Below are positions 1-12,065 of a stretch of DNA of 64,000 bases, in pieces. This stretch comes from Lasiodiplodia sp. COLG20 (Eukaryota; Ascomycota; Dothideomycetes; Botryosphaeriales; Botryosphaeriaceae), in the NCBI GenBank assembly GCA_009801085.1, contig VNWV01000001.1:7006001-7070000 (forward strand), read 5' to 3'. Within the stretch, counting starts at the first letter, position 1. Every line of letters starts with the position of its first letter. A program made the translations under genes and the position numbers. The notes beneath the pieces are model-generated. The model was not told the origin of the DNA and searched no databases. It worked only from the letters and a program-made list of their open reading frames with translations.

Positions 1-244
1 AACAAAGAGGTAGATGAGATAGGCTTACGATCCGCGCTGTATTCCAGAAAATCCTCGATAATGCATCTTGGGATCTTGCTGCACGTGAAAGAGCCTAGGA
101 ATTGTAATTACGTAAGTATCAGTCCTTCTACAAACATATTATATCTTACCGTTTCCACCACCAAGGCGCCAACATCATACGCTACAAAGACAATGGCCTG
201 TCGTGCATTCTGCAATAGTTTTAGCTATATGCAATTCCAACTTT

Positions 245-786
245 TTACAGTGCTAGCTGACTTACGATCATACCCAGACCTTCTTTCATCAACCCACACA
301 GGAGGCGGTCTGCTTCCTCTTCAAGCAATTCCTGTGTGAGGTCTCCAACAAGCAATCTCGACAGGTGGAACTTGAAGATGAACTCCTTCTTTTTCGGAAT
401 ATTTCCATCGGGAAATAGATCTTCAAGAGTATAGATTTCTTCATCTGGGCATAGGGCTGTGACATGGACCACACTGTCCAAGATACTGGTGGTAAGCGCT
501 CTGACCAGTTGGAAGATTCGGGAGAGATATCAGAAGCTGGATTCAGAACCCGAACTAACCTAACTTCTGGCAAGCTTTCGTCCTGGTATCCACTTTCCGT
601 CTCAATTTTGCTCCTCAGGAAAAGGCCCTTGGTGGGAGATTCGACCGCGTTGGCGGCAGCTGTGTTATCTAGCACCACATTTGGCTGATCACTGAGGAGT
701 ATAGTTTGCACATCCCCCATTACCCCATCTGCCGGCTTGTCCTGGCCGCTTTCATCGAATTCCTCTTGCTGAGAACATTGTGACAT
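245..786 (-). CDS. hypothetical protein, two exons, 160 aa
   Basis: I do not recognise the family. Reading starts at the ATG at 786 (MSQCSQQEEF) and exon 1 runs to 560. A 59-base intron (559-501, GTTAGT donor, GTCAG acceptor) joins it to exon 2 (500-245), and the phases match (2+1). Without the intron the reading frame breaks, so what first looks like a frameshift is more simply a splice. The N-terminal part is acidic and polar; the C-terminal half (from ILDSVVHVTALCPDEEIY) is a more ordered mix of hydrophobic and acidic residues ending MIVSQLAL. There is no signal peptide or membrane segment. The A-rich run near 975-990 lies in the putative 5' region. It stands alone, about 1.3 kb from the next gene. 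The protein may have upstream exons I cannot see. Confidence 0.5.
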
Positions 787-2084
787 GATAAATCTACACC
801 GTAAGAAGAATTTGGTATGGATTAAGCGGGCTGTGAGCGATAGGTGGGTGCGATTCTCGAAAGACTGAGGTAGGAACGATTCAAGAAAATTCGAGTTCAG
901 AAACGATGGCGGCCGGCCAAAGTCGGCAGAAACAACTGACAATACAGTGAAGGCACACGAATAGCAAAGGGTGGCAAAAAAAAAAAAAAACAGCAATGGA
1001 TGTCACGACCGCTAGGTAATTGACTCAACCGCGGTGATCATGACTCAATTGACCTGTCTCAGCTGCTGCAGATGTCGATATACGGTCCGAAATGAGAGTG
1101 AGACAACATTAAAGTACGAGACTGACGTGGCTTTCTACTCTACTGCGTCTGCTGGCCAGCTCCGCAGTAAGCCATATGTGCGTCCTCTCCCCACGATCTC
1201 GCAGGTCTATTGGCGCCTGCAGACGCCATGGGAGCGTAATCCGCCACTACTACGTACCGAGACCCTGATTTAGGTATTTGGTAGCGAGCTGTGATGCAAT
1301 TCCCCGCTATCAGGGAGCACGGATACCTCAGCTATGGATGTGAGGCACGCAAGGGTCACTGTGGGCCGCGAATCTCGGTTCATATCGGAAGCGCGGACAG
1401 AGATTTATTTCAGCTCGCCCCACTTAGATCTGACATGCGTTTGTTCACCATCCATTCATTTGGTCTACAGTTGCTGAAGCCTGGGATATCCACAAATATA
1501 AGCTGAAGCGCACGCAGAGGATACTGCATCCGGCATTGAGTAGATTTGAAATATTCTGTGTAAATATAAAGAGGTTGTGCCGACTTCCGAAGCTTGTGGA
1601 GTAAACTACGGCTCAATAGTCCCAATCTCAGATCCCGGTAGCCATCATGCTAAGTAGGCAGGTCGGAGAGTGTCAGCAGCGCCACGTCCAAAAACTCCGT
1701 ATCATTCCGGTATCAGGCATAAGTATTGTTGGTGGGAAATCCGGCGGGTTGATGAAAATCTTGCCGTTTCTGTAGCAACACCCTGACAAACCCTCTTCAA
1801 ATTAGACACGTAGAGTGGGTTGGCCGACACGTGTGTTTTACGGGGCGCATGACGAGCAAGCCAACTGTCGATTCCCACATAGCGCCGAACTAACAATACT
1901 TATGCCGGGAACCATGTACCGCCCATGCAGCTTCAGCCGCATGCATATATTACCACGTCAGTTAGCACATAAGATGATCTGTTTTATGTCCGCATGACTA
2001 TTCAGAATGGGATATAATATGGGCGGCACAATCAGAGAGAACAGAGTGTTATGACTCTTCTGATGTCATAACACAACGAACGCC
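787..2084. other. intergenic region, no gene seen
   Basis: Divergent space between the hypothetical genes at 245-786 (minus) and 2085-3158 (plus). It holds a poly-A run near 977-990. The open frames here are short, lack family features and have no plausible splice partners. It presumably contains both promoters. Confidence 0.5.
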
Positions 2085-3158
2085 ATGGATGATTCTGAAC
2101 TTTGGATCAGCAGCGAGGAAGACGAGGATGGCTTTGAAGAATACGCGGCAACAGGAAATAACGCCGCCTCCTTCACCCTTGAATTACTCCCAAAGAGCGA
2201 ATCTGGAGGTGAGCATGCGTGTTTTCCGCCTCGTGTACGGTATCAGCAGTGTTAGCTGATCAACTAGTCTGAAGGCTTCCACATCCGCAACAAGGCCGGT
2301 CAGACCCAACGTCCAGTCGTGACTCAGTTTCATTCTGGCCGCAGGAAAAGGCCAGCTTTCGACGTCCGTGGGATTGTGAAGGCCATTGTTCATGGCACGT
2401 TGGACGATGTTGATAATGAGCCCGCAACGATGCTCGTCTACGACTTCTATTTCCTCTCGCACCGATCAAGGCGCATTAAGGATGCCGCGATATCATTCGA
2501 GTTCCAAGCCAAAGGGGGAGGAGATAACTCCAGCATAACGGTCAGAGATATCGCCCCTTGTGGAAAGCACGTCATGATGCAGACCAAAGAGAAAGTCGTA
2601 CGTACTTCTAGTGCGGACGGCGGCATTTCAGGCGGTGTTGCCTTAAGTGCCAATCTCAACATGCATGCCGGAAAAACAGTCGAGAGGGAGACGACATACG
2701 CGGCGGAGGTTATCGGCGATACCCCCTGCGACGACTGGGGCAATTTCTGTCTCGCGCAGTGGTCCTTAGAAGAGAATAAGGCGCAGCGTAGCGGTATCGT
2801 CTCGCTGTTCCGTGCATGCATTCTCTTAACTAGGGATACGGACGACGAGTTCGAGCTGCTGCCGACTGTCGAGGTTACGCCCGATCTGAAGACACGGCTG
2901 GCGTCTTTGCTAGGGTTTAGAAGAAGGGACGACCCGGTGAGATTTGCTCCGAAAAGCGAACCAATAGATGAGCTAGGCGGGAATATCGCTCATCACCGAT
3001 GGAATTTGAGCGCTGTGGACTTGAACAAGCTATGGGACTGCACCTTTTATAGGGCGTTTGGGGAGGCTGTGAAAGCATCAAAGCCGCACTCCGAGCCGGG
3101 AGGAGATGCCGAAATAGTCACGACTATTGTCGAAACCAAGGAGTCTGCGTTAGTTTAG
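2085..3158 (+). CDS. hypothetical protein, two exons, 335 aa
   Basis: Family not recognised. The start is the ATG at 2085 (MDDSELWISSEEDEDGFEEY), giving an acidic N-terminus. Exon 1 is 2085-2208. The intron 2209-2274 begins GTGAGC and ends at the AG of TCTGAAG; the nearer AG at 2266-2267 would break the frame. Exon 2 is 2275-3158. The spliced length is 1008 bases. Residues about 45-335 look like one folded, mixed alpha/beta region with no signal peptide or membrane segment; it contains VKAIVHGTLDD, MLVYDFYFLSHRSRR and WGNFCLAQWSLEE. A basic patch (RRKRP) sits early in exon 2. It lies upstream of, and on the same strand as, the ankyrin/subtilisin gene, but 640 bases separate them, so nothing ties them functionally. 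Confidence 0.6.
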
Positions 3159-3802
3159 TGCAATACTATAGATCCCAATTCCCTCAATAGCCTAAATTAC
3201 CGCTGAAACTCTATTGGAATTCAACTACGTTAGACAGATGATAGCATTGTTGCTATTGCAGACCGTAGATTTGTTGTTCGACCGAATTTTTCATGCAGCG
3301 AGACTTACACACTTCATAATTTGTACGTACAGGACGGAAAGGGACATAAGATTACATGGCAAGAAATGAACCATTTGTTTTTAACCGTCGGAACCCACTA
3401 ATGTGACCCACACGGCAGGAAACTAATGCAAGCCAACACACAGCTGCACAATTGTGCTCATTTTCGGCCCCGCATCCCTATGAGACACTGCAGACCAAGA
3501 AAAGTTCGAGTAAGCGGGTCTAATCGAAAGCGGCAGACAGCCCGAGAGACAGATTTACGTAGAGCAATGCTCCCATATGTTGTAAGTCCATCTCTGCCTG
3601 CTCGTGCCCAGAGCCGCCGATACACAGGCACAGCAAACCAGCAATAGGAATTCACAAACTTAGTTCCTGACCAATTCTGGTATGTAGAATTCATGGGAAA
3701 TTATTAGCATTTGTCAGAAGTACGTGAGAAATTGATAGGAAAATAGTTTTCGCGTTCCTCCTCACTCCCCTTCACGTTTAACGCTTCCAATCAACCAGCG
3801 GA
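3159..3802. other. intergenic region, no gene seen
   Basis: Space between two plus-strand genes. It is moderately AT-rich at its right end, just before the subtilase start. One CCCCGC hexamer lies near 3470. Nothing else recognisable. Confidence 0.4.
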
Positions 3803-6800
3803 ATGCTCGCGCAGCATCCCAGATTAGATGATGATGATGATGTGGATTTGGACTTGTTCGGTGATACCGATACTGCCAAAGGGAACTCGGACGCTCCCGC
3901 ATCACAAGATCAGGCAGGGGATGTGAAGATCAGTGAAGAAGAAAAGAAATGGAAGGAAAAGGCTCTGGAAACGCAGTGCGAAGAAGTCCTAAACCTTCTC
4001 AAAGACGGCCGCCGGAAGTGGGACCTCGATTGCGGCGGAGAAGATATTCTTGTCCTTGAAGAATACATCAAGACGACACTCGCAAGTACGAGAGAAACTC
4101 CAGATACCTCGTTTCCGACCGCTCTGCACAAACTGGCAAAGAAGGCCCAGCACTTCGAATCGGCAGCCTCTGATCACAACCTCACGAAGCTCATCGCATA
4201 CCTCAAGGAGAACGACGAAGTTCTCGCCGATCCCCGCAGAGGCGGCAGAAGAGAGAATTTGGTACTCACGGTGGCCATAAAGTACAAGAATCTCGGCTTC
4301 GTTGACTGCCTCAAAAAAACCTGTACGGAAGAAGCATTTCGAGACCTCGTCCATCTACAGGACGATAAAGGCATGAATTGCCTCCATCAACTTTGCACGG
4401 CTTCGAAAGATGAGCGAAAGGCGCAAAGACCGTACTTCCTCCGATGGTTGAAGGTACTCGGTCGTGAAGCCAGTGCGGACACGCTGGCGACAGCGGACAA
4501 CAGAGGCAACACGCCGATTCACTACCTCATCCACCTTGCTAATTCCGCCACAATGCCGGAGGAGTACGTTGAAATAGTAAAAGCCATGATATCGAAGTGT
4601 GATGAACAGATGGAGAAGAATCGGACGCTATTCAATATGGAGGGCGAATCTCCCGTTTTGTATGGCAGGAGATCGATTGATTTATTCAAGAAAAATCGTC
4701 AGAGGAGACTGGAACAGCAGGCGACGCAAGAAAAGGTGCAGCGGCAGGTCTCTTCCGAAACAAGTCCAATGGCGGGGCCATCGCCACCCACTTCGAAAGA
4801 GACTATGCCGGGGCATACGGTCAACAAAGATGGGGATGGTGGAAATGCTCGCAAGGACAACATTCGGGCTTTTCGAGAACCACCCTCATCAGAACATTTT
4901 GATGGGTACATGTCAGCGCCCAAGGGGCACGGAGATCAACTGAATGAGACTGGGACCGTGCCACCAGGCACACGTGGTATCCGCAGAACATTGAGCATTC
5001 GCGCAACCCAGAGGACAGGCCCTGAAAACGCTCATCTTCCACCAACAATTGAGAAGCACGCCCGGTTTCAAAGCGCTGCGGGTAGTCTTCGGCGGCCTTC
5101 TGTAGACCCGGGCGACCGAGCAGTGATAAGCAGCGTGGAAAAACCAAACAACCCCGGAGTGGAGCCATGGGAAGCGTGTGAGGAACTAGTTGAGTTTCTC
5201 GAAATACACTATCTTCGGACAAGGTCAGATCTCGAAGCTCGGGAGCTCATTTACGGGAAGGACGGCTTCGGTAAGTTTCATACGTTGCTTCCTTTTGTTG
5301 GTTGACCCACCCAATCGGGGAATTTCATAATTCATGGTTACTCCACTAACATAACACACCATAGGCTCCGCGAAGAATCTGTATTTCGATGCGAGAGGCG
5401 AAAGAAATGTCAACGACATGATGGAGTTGCTGGACATGATGTCCATTGGGGGCTTTGCTTCAACACTCGCCTACGTCCACCTAGATGTCTCACAAAAGGA
5501 GTCCAATGTGACATCCAAGCAGGGCAGTCCACACGATGCGCACAGGGAACTTCATGAGGTGTTTGACAAGCTACACGATCTTGGTGTGAAAAACATCTTG
5601 CGGCTTTGTGTTGAAGATAGGCGGACACCCTCTCATACGGATGCTGTCATCGAGAGGGCCTTGAGAGGTCAAGAATCTTTGGAAGGCGGACTCCCAAAGA
5701 GGAAAGGTGGACATATCTCGGTTGAAACGTGGTGAGTGTCCTGTTGTATTGGTATATGAATGGTCTCTAATTTAGTGAATCCGAAAGGGATTGGCGCAAA
5801 TTTGACTTGAGCACAGATGTTATCGCCTTCGCCGCGCCAGCTGTAGAGAACGTAAATCTCTATTGGAGCGGGAATCAATCTATTCTTAGAGCTTGGAATT
5901 GCAGTGAAGGAATTCCAAGGCTGCATACAACTACTGGGCTCAAGAAGGTCACAGTCTATGCTACTCCGGTGGGTTCCTCTTGGGATTTCGCTCACGCATC
6001 ATCTGATGTTCTCAATCTAGGGTATTGAAAGACGAGAAAGAATGGTTGAGAACCTGAAACTTTTTGAGGAGGGAATTGCAGATAAGACGTACGGAGAAGT
6101 GGAAGTGAATATCGAATGGCTGGAAAGCCCTCTTCCGAGCTTGAGTACCGACACTGAAATATCATTCCTCCCTGGAGAAACCCCGGCCGACAAGCAACAC
6201 GCGTGGATCTCGGCCATGGATACATTTCGATCAAGATTGATGCCCCTGATGAAGAAGTCTGAACCTCAATTGCGAGGGACAAGGAAGAATGAAGGTTATG
6301 CGTCCGAGGATAGCATGCCAGCAAGAATCAAGGTAAGTCTACAGACTTCGATGTATTTTATAGGACTGTGAGAGTTTCAAGTCCTTCTTCTGAATGTTTT
6401 GGTCTCACTTCTGCTTCCTCTGGCTTCGATTAATCCACTGCAATAGGTAGCACTGATTGACGATGGCGTTGAGAAGAGCAATCTTCAAACATTCAACAAA
6501 ACCGCGAAAGTCCACGGGTTCAGCTTCTGTCCCAGGGGAAATGATTATTCAGAGAAGCCATGGCATTGCTCCAGCGCCGGGCATGGCACCGTCATGGCAA
6601 ACATGATAATCAGAGTAAACCCTTGGATTATTTTGTATGTCATGAGGATACATCATGGACCGTCTCACGGAGGGGGTCATACCATCTCCGCTGAAAGCGC
6701 CGCCAAAGCCATCCGGGCAGCAACTCATCTGGGGGTGAATATCATATCCATGTCTTGGACGATAAAAACCCCAGCCCCAGTCAAAGATTCACCCGAGGAC

Positions 6801-7406
6801 CAGAACAGTCCAGAAGTGAAAGAACTTGAATCTGCCATTCAAGCCGCTAAAGAAAAGAAAATTTTGTTGTTCTGCTCGGCAAGCGACGATATTCAGGCAC
6901 AGGCCAAGGATTACCTGCCATTCAAACAAGATCCACAATATCTGTTCCGAATTGGCGCTGCGCTTCAACACGGGCAGCCCGACCCCGCCTCGGAGGACAC
7001 GGAAAATATCCATTACTACTTCCCGGGCAACCAAGTGGCCGAGGCAACAGACCCCCGATCAGGAGCGCCGATGAAATACCACGATGGATCTTCCGTCAGC
7101 ACTGCGCTCGCTGCGGGATTAGCTTCACTCATAATGTACTGCACCCGCCTGGCGGACTATCACATGAGAAAGGAGCAATCCCAGGACAAAACCGAGCTTA
7201 CGATCGCAGTGGAACGGCTACAAGAACGGGACTGCATGAAGAAAGTGCTCGACGGCATTCAGCATGACAGGTGGCCTGAAAAGAAATACTTACCGGTGTG
7301 GTCGATCTTCACGAAGTCGGACACGGGTAAACTCAAGGACAGGATCTTCAGATGGGAAGACGTGGTTACGCTGGCAAAGAAGTTGAATCGACCAATCATG
7401 GAATAG
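3803..7406 (+). CDS. intracellular subtilisin-like serine protease (S8) with N-terminal ankyrin-like region, 1099 aa
   Basis: Five exons: 3803-5270, 5365-5731, 5776-5968, 6021-6332, 6447-7406. All phases agree and the spliced length is 3300 bases. The N-terminus has an Asp run (DDDDDVDLDLFGD) and no signal peptide, so it is probably cytosolic. Residues about 110-270 carry ankyrin-like repeats (DDKGMNCLHQLC, NRGNTPIHYLIH). A charged, disordered linker follows, and the S8 peptidase domain starts near 780. The catalytic triad is visible: Asp785 in ALIDDGV, His826 in AGHGTV, Ser996 in DGSSVSTALAAG. Where subtilisin has the oxyanion-hole Asn (AAGN), this protein reads CSASD, with Asp927 in that place. 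Proteins of this build are common in Pezizomycotina and S8 domains also occur as effectors in fungal NLR proteins; a role in recognition or cell death is inference only. Confidence 0.88.
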
Positions 7407-8076
7407 TAGTAACTTCTTTGATTGTATGTAACAACTTTGCTGGGCAGCTTGATATTGGCCCTACTCTACAATGAGATGTTGTGAATACTCGGAAGCCAGT
7501 AAATGCGACTTTATGGGAGTAGTGTGCTGCTACATGAGTAAGACAGCCAAGCCTGAAAGAATGAAGGAAAAGAAAGAAGACAAGCCCTACAGGCCCCGCC
7601 ATGTGCAGGTGGAGAATAGAGTCTGTTTTTAGACACGTGTTGCACAGATCTAGAATCTGGTCGCCGGTGGCGTCAATGAAGGCGTGCGGCAAGGCGCGCG
7701 TCCGGAGTTTATGTTATGCTGACGGTGCAAGCCTTTCGCAAAGTGGGATAAAGGTCCAGAGGCCGCTGGCGAAGAGTTTCCGATGCAGAGTTTGCGGCAG
7801 TGAAGAGGCTGGTGGCAGTGAGGCGGTGTTTCCCAAGTTGTGAGCGGGCCTGCTCTTTCCTCATCCGCAGCTTGTGCGACTTTCCCTTTCGGCGACAACG
7901 CGTCGCGTGCACCGCTCATCTTCGCGTGCTGAACCGCATTCGCTTTCGCTCCTTCCTCGACTCTATCCATATTCACCACCTCGGTGCCTACACGTCGGCC
8001 GAACCTCATTGTCATGAGACCCGCCTAGCCACTCACTCACAACCTCATCCTAGTAGTACTTTCCTAATTGCCCATC
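7407..8076. other. intergenic region, no gene seen
   Basis: 3' flank of the subtilase gene and pyrimidine-rich 5' flank of the next gene. Open frames here have no family features. Confidence 0.4.
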
Positions 8077-9306
8077 ATGCCCGCCGTCCGATTCAGCGCT
8101 TCACCGCCACCGCGGCGGCCTCGGTCATCTCCAGGCACCAGCAGTCCAGAAGCAGCACCAGCCCAGCCGGTCCGCTCAGCTCTTGCTCACCCTGAACCGT
8201 CGCTCGAGGCCACCTTCGGTCTCATCTTCCAATCCCACGAGAGGCGCTACGACAGACAAGACGCTCTTCCGCCGGGAAGTTTGGGGGAACCGAGCCCACG
8301 CCACTCAGAAACTGAGATATCGGCGCTGAAGAGGCGTAGTCACCCTCCGAGACCACCAAGACCAACATCCGCAGCGCTTCAAGGTGCCCAAGCTTACCTC
8401 GACGCCACAGTCAAGCCTTCAACCATGCGCTTGAAGGACGTAGAAGCCTGGGTCGAAGACTCTCTACACGCTCAGGCTCAAGCTCAGGCCATGTACAGCC
8501 TCTCAGCCCACACACCGCTCGACGTCCCGGCGAAGAACGCCCATCGTTGCTCAGCTCCCGAGTCCCCGGGCGACTGGCCGGCGTTTGAGCAGATGGCCAC
8601 CACTTCGGACGCCCGGATGAAGCGCGGCGGAGGCGAGCCAGCGCAGCGCATGAAGAGTTCGTCCTTCTCGTCGGCCTTGGGAAAGAAGCTTGTGAGATCA
8701 CCCTCCGACCTCATGACCTGGCTCAGGTCTCCGTCAGTGCAGGGATCTGCATCTCGATCCCGGTCCATCTCACAGGCTACTGAGCCCCACGAAGAGGAGC
8801 AGGCAGCTCTAGCCGACCGCCGCTGGTCATCATCTAGCCGTAACCGTATGCTCCGTCTTTCTGATGGCTCGCAGCGCGCTCTTCCTACTCCGAACACTCC
8901 CCCAAGCTACCGCTCCGTCCTCACCGGCCTTCATCGTCGTTTCTACAGCAATGATGCCGATTCCGATTCCGATTCGTCGTGGACTTCCTTCGGTTGCGTT
9001 GACGGCATGCGGCGGCCCGACATTGAACAGGATCCCAATAAGAGACAGCTCGACGGAGGTATGGACAACGTGGTAAAGGGAGCCAGTGTCGTTCTTGAGG
9101 GACCCGTAGCGGAGGATGTCGATCCGGAAGAAGCTGGTGACGACGTCAACCTTCTCAACCCATCCGTCTCGTCCAAAGCAAGCAGTTTGGCCGGGAACAA
9201 GCCAAATAGGCACACTCTAAAGAGGATTGTCAGCCGTTTCGAGGTACCCGTGAGGCAGACCAGACCGTATATGGAGAGCGACACGGCTTGCATGATGCCG
9301 TACTGA
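8077..9306 (+). CDS. low-complexity hypothetical protein, 409 aa
   Basis: Single open frame from the ATG at 8077 (MPAVRFSASPPPRRP). The protein is rich in Ser, Pro and Arg and probably largely disordered. It has a repeated QAQAQA stretch, an SRSRSIS phosphosite-like run and a (DS)n run encoded by a GATTCC repeat near 8958. The segment KRIVSRFEVPVRQTRPYMES near the end is the most conserved-looking piece. There is no signal peptide, membrane segment or catalytic motif. Function unknown. The long frame, codon use and sensible ATG and stop support a real gene; an added exon cannot be excluded. Confidence 0.6.
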   Translation: MPAVRFSASPPPRRPRSSPGTSSPEAAPAQPVRSALAHPEPSLEATFGLIFQSHERRYDRQDALPPGSLGEPSPRHSETEISALKRRSHPPRPPRPTSAALQGAQAYLDATVKPSTMRLKDVEAWVEDSLHAQAQAQAMYSLSAHTPLDVPAKNAHRCSAPESPGDWPAFEQMATTSDARMKRGGGEPAQRMKSSSFSSALGKKLVRSPSDLMTWLRSPSVQGSASRSRSISQATEPHEEEQAALADRRWSSSSRNRMLRLSDGSQRALPTPNTPPSYRSVLTGLHRRFYSNDADSDSDSSWTSFGCVDGMRRPDIEQDPNKRQLDGGMDNVVKGASVVLEGPVAEDVDPEEAGDDVNLLNPSVSSKASSLAGNKPNRHTLKRIVSRFEVPVRQTRPYMESDTACMMPY

Positions 9307-10211
9307 AGAGTGGAGCATGACTCGAAACGCAGAGCATGCGGTTCCACGAGGCCACAGCGCTCGCGGGTGGATACACGCGCAGGCCTTGTGGGTTGATTGC
9401 GGGACACAAGTACCGGTTCTACGGCTCAGATCGCGTGGGCCGTTTAACGGACGTGCAGGCGTCTATCCACTAAGGCTGTACATATTACAAGGCTCAGGTC
9501 CCCTCTTTTTGCTGGAATATCCTGGTTCGGTGGGCACGGCATTTCGCATCCGATAATCACATGTCATGGAAGATGGAGAGTTTTGTACAGTACGATATTT
9601 GCCTAGGGTTTACGAGACGAGGGCGCGAGGGATGCAGAGCTAGATAGCGGGCGGGGGCACGGAATGAAATAAGTTGCAATGTCGGGTGGAATGATGCTGA
9701 CTGCAGCGTGGTCGCGCCGAGGCTGCAACGTTCCGACGCGCCCGCCATTCATGCGCGCGAGGCTAAATGCGGAGGGCGGGCGCACAACCGGGGTGCGCGT
9801 GGGTGGCCGGCCGGTACCTTTGGCGGCGGCATGTTGAGAGAAGGGAGCGCGCGAGGAGACGACGGTTCTCTGGTAGCGGCCCTTGGTGTTGGCCACGGTC
9901 CAATGACGGCACTCGCAACAGCTCAGCCAGCTTCGATTCTGACGGGCCTGACCGCCTGCACGACCGGCTGCCAGCGAACCTCCTCCTCCACTCGCGAGCC
10001 GGCCGCCGAGGCCCCTCTCCTTCTCACCAATTGACGCGTATGGCCCGCTGCGCCGCCATCAGAAGCAGCTCCAGCCCCGGGCCTCAGTCGACTCGCCCCG
10101 CAAACCAGCGCCGTCAGAGCCTGCCCGCCCGCCTCCCTTCGCCTCGACCCTAACCCCGAGGGCGCGCGTCAGCGAGCGCTTTAGCCGCAGACAGCGAGAG
10201 CAAAAGCAAGA
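9307..10211. other. intergenic region, no gene seen
   Basis: GC-rich flank between two plus-strand genes. It has several overlapping open frames on both strands of the kind expected in GC-rich DNA. It is probably the promoter and long leader of the TCO89-like gene. Confidence 0.4.
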
Positions 10212-12065
10212 ATGCCGTCCCCGGACCAGCCGCCGAGGCGCCCTGCAGGCCTGCGGCGCAACCAGTCGTCGCAGTCGCAAGTCTCCCAATCCCCGTCCGA
10301 CGGCCAGCACCACGTCCAGCAGCATCCCAAGCAGCAGCACAAAGCCCAGCGCCATGTCGTTGGCCACGGCCGCATGGGCCCGCGCAACCCCTCCTATGGC
10401 AAGAATCTGAACAAGGCCGGTGCCCAGCGCCCGACTACGGGCGATGGCAGCACGAGACATCACCAGCGCACCCTGTCGGGTAGCTCCACCCCGGCTCCAG
10501 CAGAGGCGCAGGCCGTCCGCCCAGGCTTAAAGCGCAATGCCTCTGCCGCCGTCGTCCCGCGCAACACGTCGCACGCCGTGCTGAAGAAGAACCACTCCAG
10601 CGGCCACCTGCCGCGCGCCATGTCCACCAAGAGCATGCAAAAGCACCGCAACAGCACCGACCTCGAGACATTGAAGCGCGCCCAGAAGCAACAGCGCAGC
10701 CGCCAGGTCTCGCCCGAGCCCGACCACCCCGCCGTGCGCTTCGACCTGGGCGACGACGACGGCGACGAGGACAATGAGTGGACCGAGGAAAGCGCCTCGC
10801 AGTCGCCCGCCACTACTCGTTCCAATACCCGCCAGAACTCGGTCATCCTCGAGCCGCACAAGCACGTCTTCACCAAGAAGCAGCACGACCAACACCAGAG
10901 CCAAAGCGACAACGAAACCTCTGAGTCGACCGAGACCGACGCCCCCAAACGCCGCGTGCAGTCGCAGCCACAGTCGCGCTCAACCTCGCAGCCGGCTTCG
11001 CCCAGCAGCCGTCGGGACGCCGAACGGGTGACTTACAGCAGCAACCAGATCAACGGAGCGAGCTCATACCACCAGCCCAACCTCCCCGATGCCGACATGA
11101 TAACCTCGCGTATCCTCCAGCGCAGCGCCACGCACAGCTTGCGGCCCCAGGTCTCGGATGTCTCCGCCACCGTCGTCTCCGACTCGCACGACGCGCGCTC
11201 ACTCAGCCATTCCACCGGCTCTACAATGATAGACACACCAGGCGGCAACAAGGAAGCTGTATCACGCTTCATTGACGGCGACGGCTCGTCCGGCACCCCG
11301 CGGGACAGCAGCATCCTGCCGCACCACCCCAAGGGCTCCGGCGGTGAGCTCACGCCAGGCAAGCGCAACAAGTCCGCCCCCAACATGACCGACCGAGAAA
11401 CGTCGTCCACGCACCGCCGCCACGTATCGTCTTCCGGCACCGCTACGCCAACCGACCTGCACCCGTCCCGGACCCAGCAAAAGCTCTGGCTCCAGCGCGC
11501 CAGCTCCAACATCGAGCCCCAACAAAAAGAATATCTCCCGCGCAACGGCCATTCCGCCTCGCAGCTGTACCCGGCGGGCGTGACGTACACGCCATCGGGC
11601 GAGGTCGTCGTCGATCGCGAATTGCTCCGCCGATTCGACGAGGCCGCTTCCGAATACAAGGTCGTGCGCCGCTTCCGAAACCCCGTCGCCGACGCCATCG
11701 CCCGCCTCGCCGACACGCCGACGAGCCTACGCAAGAACCGCAATGCCGTGTCGGTCAAGTCCGGCAGTGCTGCACAACAGCGGCCGAGCACGAATGCCGG
11801 GCCTGGACCGGACTCGGGCGTCGGAGGTCTGGTCCGCCAGCACAGCCTCCGCGCGTCGAGCGCCGGCGAGGGCATGGACCGCGAGCGTGGCACCCCGACG
11901 AGCGTCACGGAAGCGGTGGCGGCGGCGCGGAGAGCCCGCGTCAGCTTCGATCTGCCTGGACGCGGTGACGATTCGCCGCAGGACCGCGCTGCGGCGGAGA
12001 AGGACGAGATCGAGGAAATATGTCGAAGGATTTGGGAACGGAACGAGCTGCCGGAGGGAGAGTGA
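10212..12065 (+). CDS. TORC1 subunit TCO89-like protein, 617 aa
   Basis: Single-exon frame from the ATG at 10212. Recognised from the pattern of short conserved blocks in a disordered Ser/Gln/His-rich chain: GLKRNASAAVVPRNTSHAVL, then AVRFDLGDDDGDEDNEWTE followed by SQSPATTRSNT, then ADMITSRILQRSATHS, then RTQQKLWLQRASSNIEP, then ASEYKVVRRFRNPVADAIARL. These fit the TCO89 domain family. Tco89 is a non-essential subunit of TORC1 in yeast, located at the vacuole, and links TORC1 to wall integrity and stress. The many S/T-P and R-x-x-S sites suit a phosphoprotein. No membrane segment. The assignment is from remembered family pattern, not a search. Confidence 0.65.
   Translation: MPSPDQPPRRPAGLRRNQSSQSQVSQSPSDGQHHVQQHPKQQHKAQRHVVGHGRMGPRNPSYGKNLNKAGAQRPTTGDGSTRHHQRTLSGSSTPAPAEAQAVRPGLKRNASAAVVPRNTSHAVLKKNHSSGHLPRAMSTKSMQKHRNSTDLETLKRAQKQQRSRQVSPEPDHPAVRFDLGDDDGDEDNEWTEESASQSPATTRSNTRQNSVILEPHKHVFTKKQHDQHQSQSDNETSESTETDAPKRRVQSQPQSRSTSQPASPSSRRDAERVTYSSNQINGASSYHQPNLPDADMITSRILQRSATHSLRPQVSDVSATVVSDSHDARSLSHSTGSTMIDTPGGNKEAVSRFIDGDGSSGTPRDSSILPHHPKGSGGELTPGKRNKSAPNMTDRETSSTHRRHVSSSGTATPTDLHPSRTQQKLWLQRASSNIEPQQKEYLPRNGHSASQLYPAGVTYTPSGEVVVDRELLRRFDEAASEYKVVRRFRNPVADAIARLADTPTSLRKNRNAVSVKSGSAAQQRPSTNAGPGPDSGVGGLVRQHSLRASSAGEGMDRERGTPTSVTEAVAAARRARVSFDLPGRGDDSPQDRAAAEKDEIEEICRRIWERNELPEGE

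Noticed and set aside
289..786. Apparent frameshift in the first minus-strand gene
   Set aside because: A 59-base GT-AG intron (559-501) restores the frame, so no lesion needs to be assumed.
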